From the NCBI GenBank assembly GCA_965368335.1, contig CBDUMN010000001.1:1-64000 (forward strand): a stretch of DNA of 64,000 nucleotides, written 5' to 3'. Made by a program: the position numbers and the translations under genes. The notes below the pieces were generated by a model that was not told the DNA's origin, ran no database searches, and worked only from the letters and a program-made list of their open reading frames with translations. Source of the stretch: CBDUMN01 sp965368335. Its GTDB lineage: Bacteria > Pseudomonadota > Alphaproteobacteria > Rhodospirillales > JAPHRK01. Below are positions 62,701 to 64,000 of the stretch, one piece after another (position 1 is the stretch's first letter; the number at the start of each line of letters is the position of its first letter).

Positions 62701-64000
62701 TCACCCCTTGATTTCCTGGTCCTTCGCCTCCAGCATCTGCGCATCGACCACAGCCAAAGCGCTGACGTTAACGATGGCCCGCACTGTTGCCGACGGCGTC
62801 ATGATATGCGCCGGCTTGGCGACACCGATCAGCATGGGACCGACCGGCAATCCATCGGCCATCATCTTCACCAGATTGTAAGAGATGTTGGCCGCATCGA
62901 GCGTAGGCATGATGAGCAGGTTCGCCGCGCCTCGCAACCGCGAATTGGGGAAAATGTTGTTACGGATTTGTTCGGACAGGGCCGAATCCGAATGCATTTC
63001 CCCTTCGACTTCCAGTTTGGGCGCCCGCTCGTGCAGCATGGCAAGCGCCCGACGCATCTTGAGCGCCGATTCGTTATCCGAACTGCCGAAGTTGGAATGG
63101 CTGAGCAAAGCAACCTTGGGCTTGATGCCGAAACGCTGCATTTCCTCGGTCGCCAGCAGGGTCATCTCAACGATCTCTTCGTCCGTCGGATCGGGCGTCA
63201 CATAGGTATCGCAGATGAAAAACGTTCCGTTGGAGGTGATCATCATATTCAGCGCGGCCGGTTTTTTAACCCCGTCACGCAGCCCAATGATATCCATCAC
63301 ATGGGCCAGGTGCTTAGGATAACGACCCGTTGTGCCGCAGACCATGGCGTCCGCCTCGCCTCGCCGCACCAGAAGAGCGGCTACCACCGTATTGCGACCA
63401 CGAACGATAGAACGCGCAGCATCAGGCGACACGCCACGCCGTTGCATGATGCGGTGATAGAGGTCGGAGAAATAATGGTAACGAGAATCGCGGGTGATCT
63501 CGACGATTTCCAAATCATTCTCGACGGAAATCCGCAATCCCAGCTCTTCGATCTTCTTGGCGATAACGTCGCGTCGCCCAATGAGGATTGGTTGCGCTAA
63601 GCCGTCATCCAGCAGCACCTGAACGGCCCGTAACACTCGGTCATCTTCGCCCTCAGCATAAACAACCCTTTTGGGATTCTGCTGAGCCCGTTCAAACACC
63701 GGCTTCATCGCAAGGCCCGAACGGTAAACAAACTGGATCAGTTTCTGCCTGTAGGCGGCAAAGTCTTCAATCGGCTTGGTCGCCACACCGCTTTCCATGG
63801 CCGCCTTGGCTACCGCAGGAGCAATCTCGACAATCAGGCGCGGATCGAAAGGCTTGGGAATGAGATAGTCTGCACCAAAGCTCAGTTTCTCTCCCCCATA
63901 GGCCTGAGAAACCCGTTCATCGGCCTCGGCCATGGCGATATCGGCCAGGGCGCGCACGGCAGCCAGTTTCATCTCGTCATTGATCTGCTTTGCCCCCACA
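62701..64000 (-). CDS. maeB: NADP-dependent malic enzyme, C-terminal part (5' end cut by window edge)
   Basis: The reverse strand is open from the right edge to a stop at 62701. The first part (DEMKLAAVRALADIAMAEADERV, SFGADYLIPKPFDPRLI) is the end of the malic-enzyme domain. From about the 110th visible residue a phosphotransacetylase-like domain follows (RVVYAEGEDDRVLRAVQVLLDDGLAQPILIGRRDVI, DAMVCGTTGRYPKHLAHVMDIIG). This fusion is typical of proteobacterial MaeB, which turns malate into pyruvate, CO2 and NADPH; the PTA-like part is regulatory. Upstream half lies outside the window. Confidence 0.95.
   Translation of the reverse strand, partial: VGAKQINDEMKLAAVRALADIAMAEADERVSQAYGGEKLSFGADYLIPKPFDPRLIVEIAPAVAKAAMESGVATKPIEDFAAYRQKLIQFVYRSGLAMKPVFERAQQNPKRVVYAEGEDDRVLRAVQVLLDDGLAQPILIGRRDVIAKKIEELGLRISVENDLEIVEITRDSRYHYFSDLYHRIMQRRGVSPDAARSIVRGRNTVVAALLVRRGEADAMVCGTTGRYPKHLAHVMDIIGLRDGVKKPAALNMMITSNGTFFICDTYVTPDPTDEEIVEMTLLATEEMQRFGIKPKVALLSHSNFGSSDNESALKMRRALAMLHERAPKLEVEGEMHSDSALSEQIRNNIFPNSRLRGAANLLIMPTLDAANISYNLVKMMADGLPVGPMLIGVAKPAHIMTPSATVRAIVNVSALAVVDAQMLEAKDQEIKG

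Overview
The window looks like chromosomal DNA of an alphaproteobacterium, probably a Rhodospirillales-type heterotroph. The basis is a MipZ-type division ATPase, a DUF1489 protein, a phasin, a TAXI-TRAP transporter, a class II (B12-dependent) ribonucleotide reductase and a LiuR-controlled leucine pathway. GC content is moderate and genes are tightly packed. I see no tRNA, rRNA, CRISPR array, prophage or replication origin. The genus cannot be fixed from this sequence alone.

Layout. 1-1026: an HD-GYP response regulator cut by the left edge. 1487-5194: nrdJ behind a promoter carrying two NrdR-like boxes 32 bp apart. 5435-8237: feoABC behind a Fur-like box. 8304-12679: a low-GC lipoprotein gene, a 145-bp MITE-like element, a coiled-coil protein, a quinone-oxidoreductase-like enzyme, RidA, and an uncharacterised three-gene cassette (two lipoproteins and a small protein) whose first gene seems to start at an AUA codon. 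12841-17217: a COG3146-type acyltransferase and a TAXI-TRAP transporter. 17416-22108: clpA, clpS, a phasin with a histone-like Lys/Ala/Pro-rich N-terminus, and a lipoprotein. 22255-27127: a DD-carboxypeptidase with a SPOR domain and the sugar-nucleotide genes galU-ugd-pmm. 27244-32297: a tetrahaem NapC-type cytochrome, then a molybdopterin oxidoreductase, mipZ, a VWA protein and a membrane J-protein in a row. 32589-38680: an LhgO-like oxidase, a secreted TM1410/GH114-like protein, an acyl-CoA synthetase, two FliL-like membrane-anchored paralogues, a small conserved protein and a broken 2-hydroxychromene-2-carboxylate isomerase gene. 38742-40274: propionyl-CoA carboxylase beta.

40437-52790 is one 13-gene minus-strand run. 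It holds the whole route from isovaleryl-CoA to acetoacetate plus acetyl-CoA (liuA, liuB, liuC, liuD, liuE), a thiolase, a second acyl-CoA dehydrogenase, an SDR, a cupin, a DsbA-fold isomerase, a metallophosphoesterase, a rhodanese and a DUF1489 protein. Its promoter, the promoter of a thioesterase pair (53073-53959) and the promoter of the MerR-type regulator liuR (59951-60337) each carry the same 16-bp palindrome, ACGTTTACGTAAACGT (one mismatch at liuR), in the 17-bp spacer between predicted -35 and -10 elements. This is the clearest regulatory circuit in the window.

54095-64000: a methyltransferase, an RND efflux pump with a divergent TetR regulator and a shared palindromic operator, liuR, an FkbM methyltransferase, MgtE, and a malic enzyme cut by the right edge.

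Least explained by known biology: the lipoprotein cassette at 11234-12679, the FliL-like pair at 36615-37728, the molybdoenzyme-mipZ-VWA-J-protein gene order, and the non-catabolic genes inside the leucine operon.
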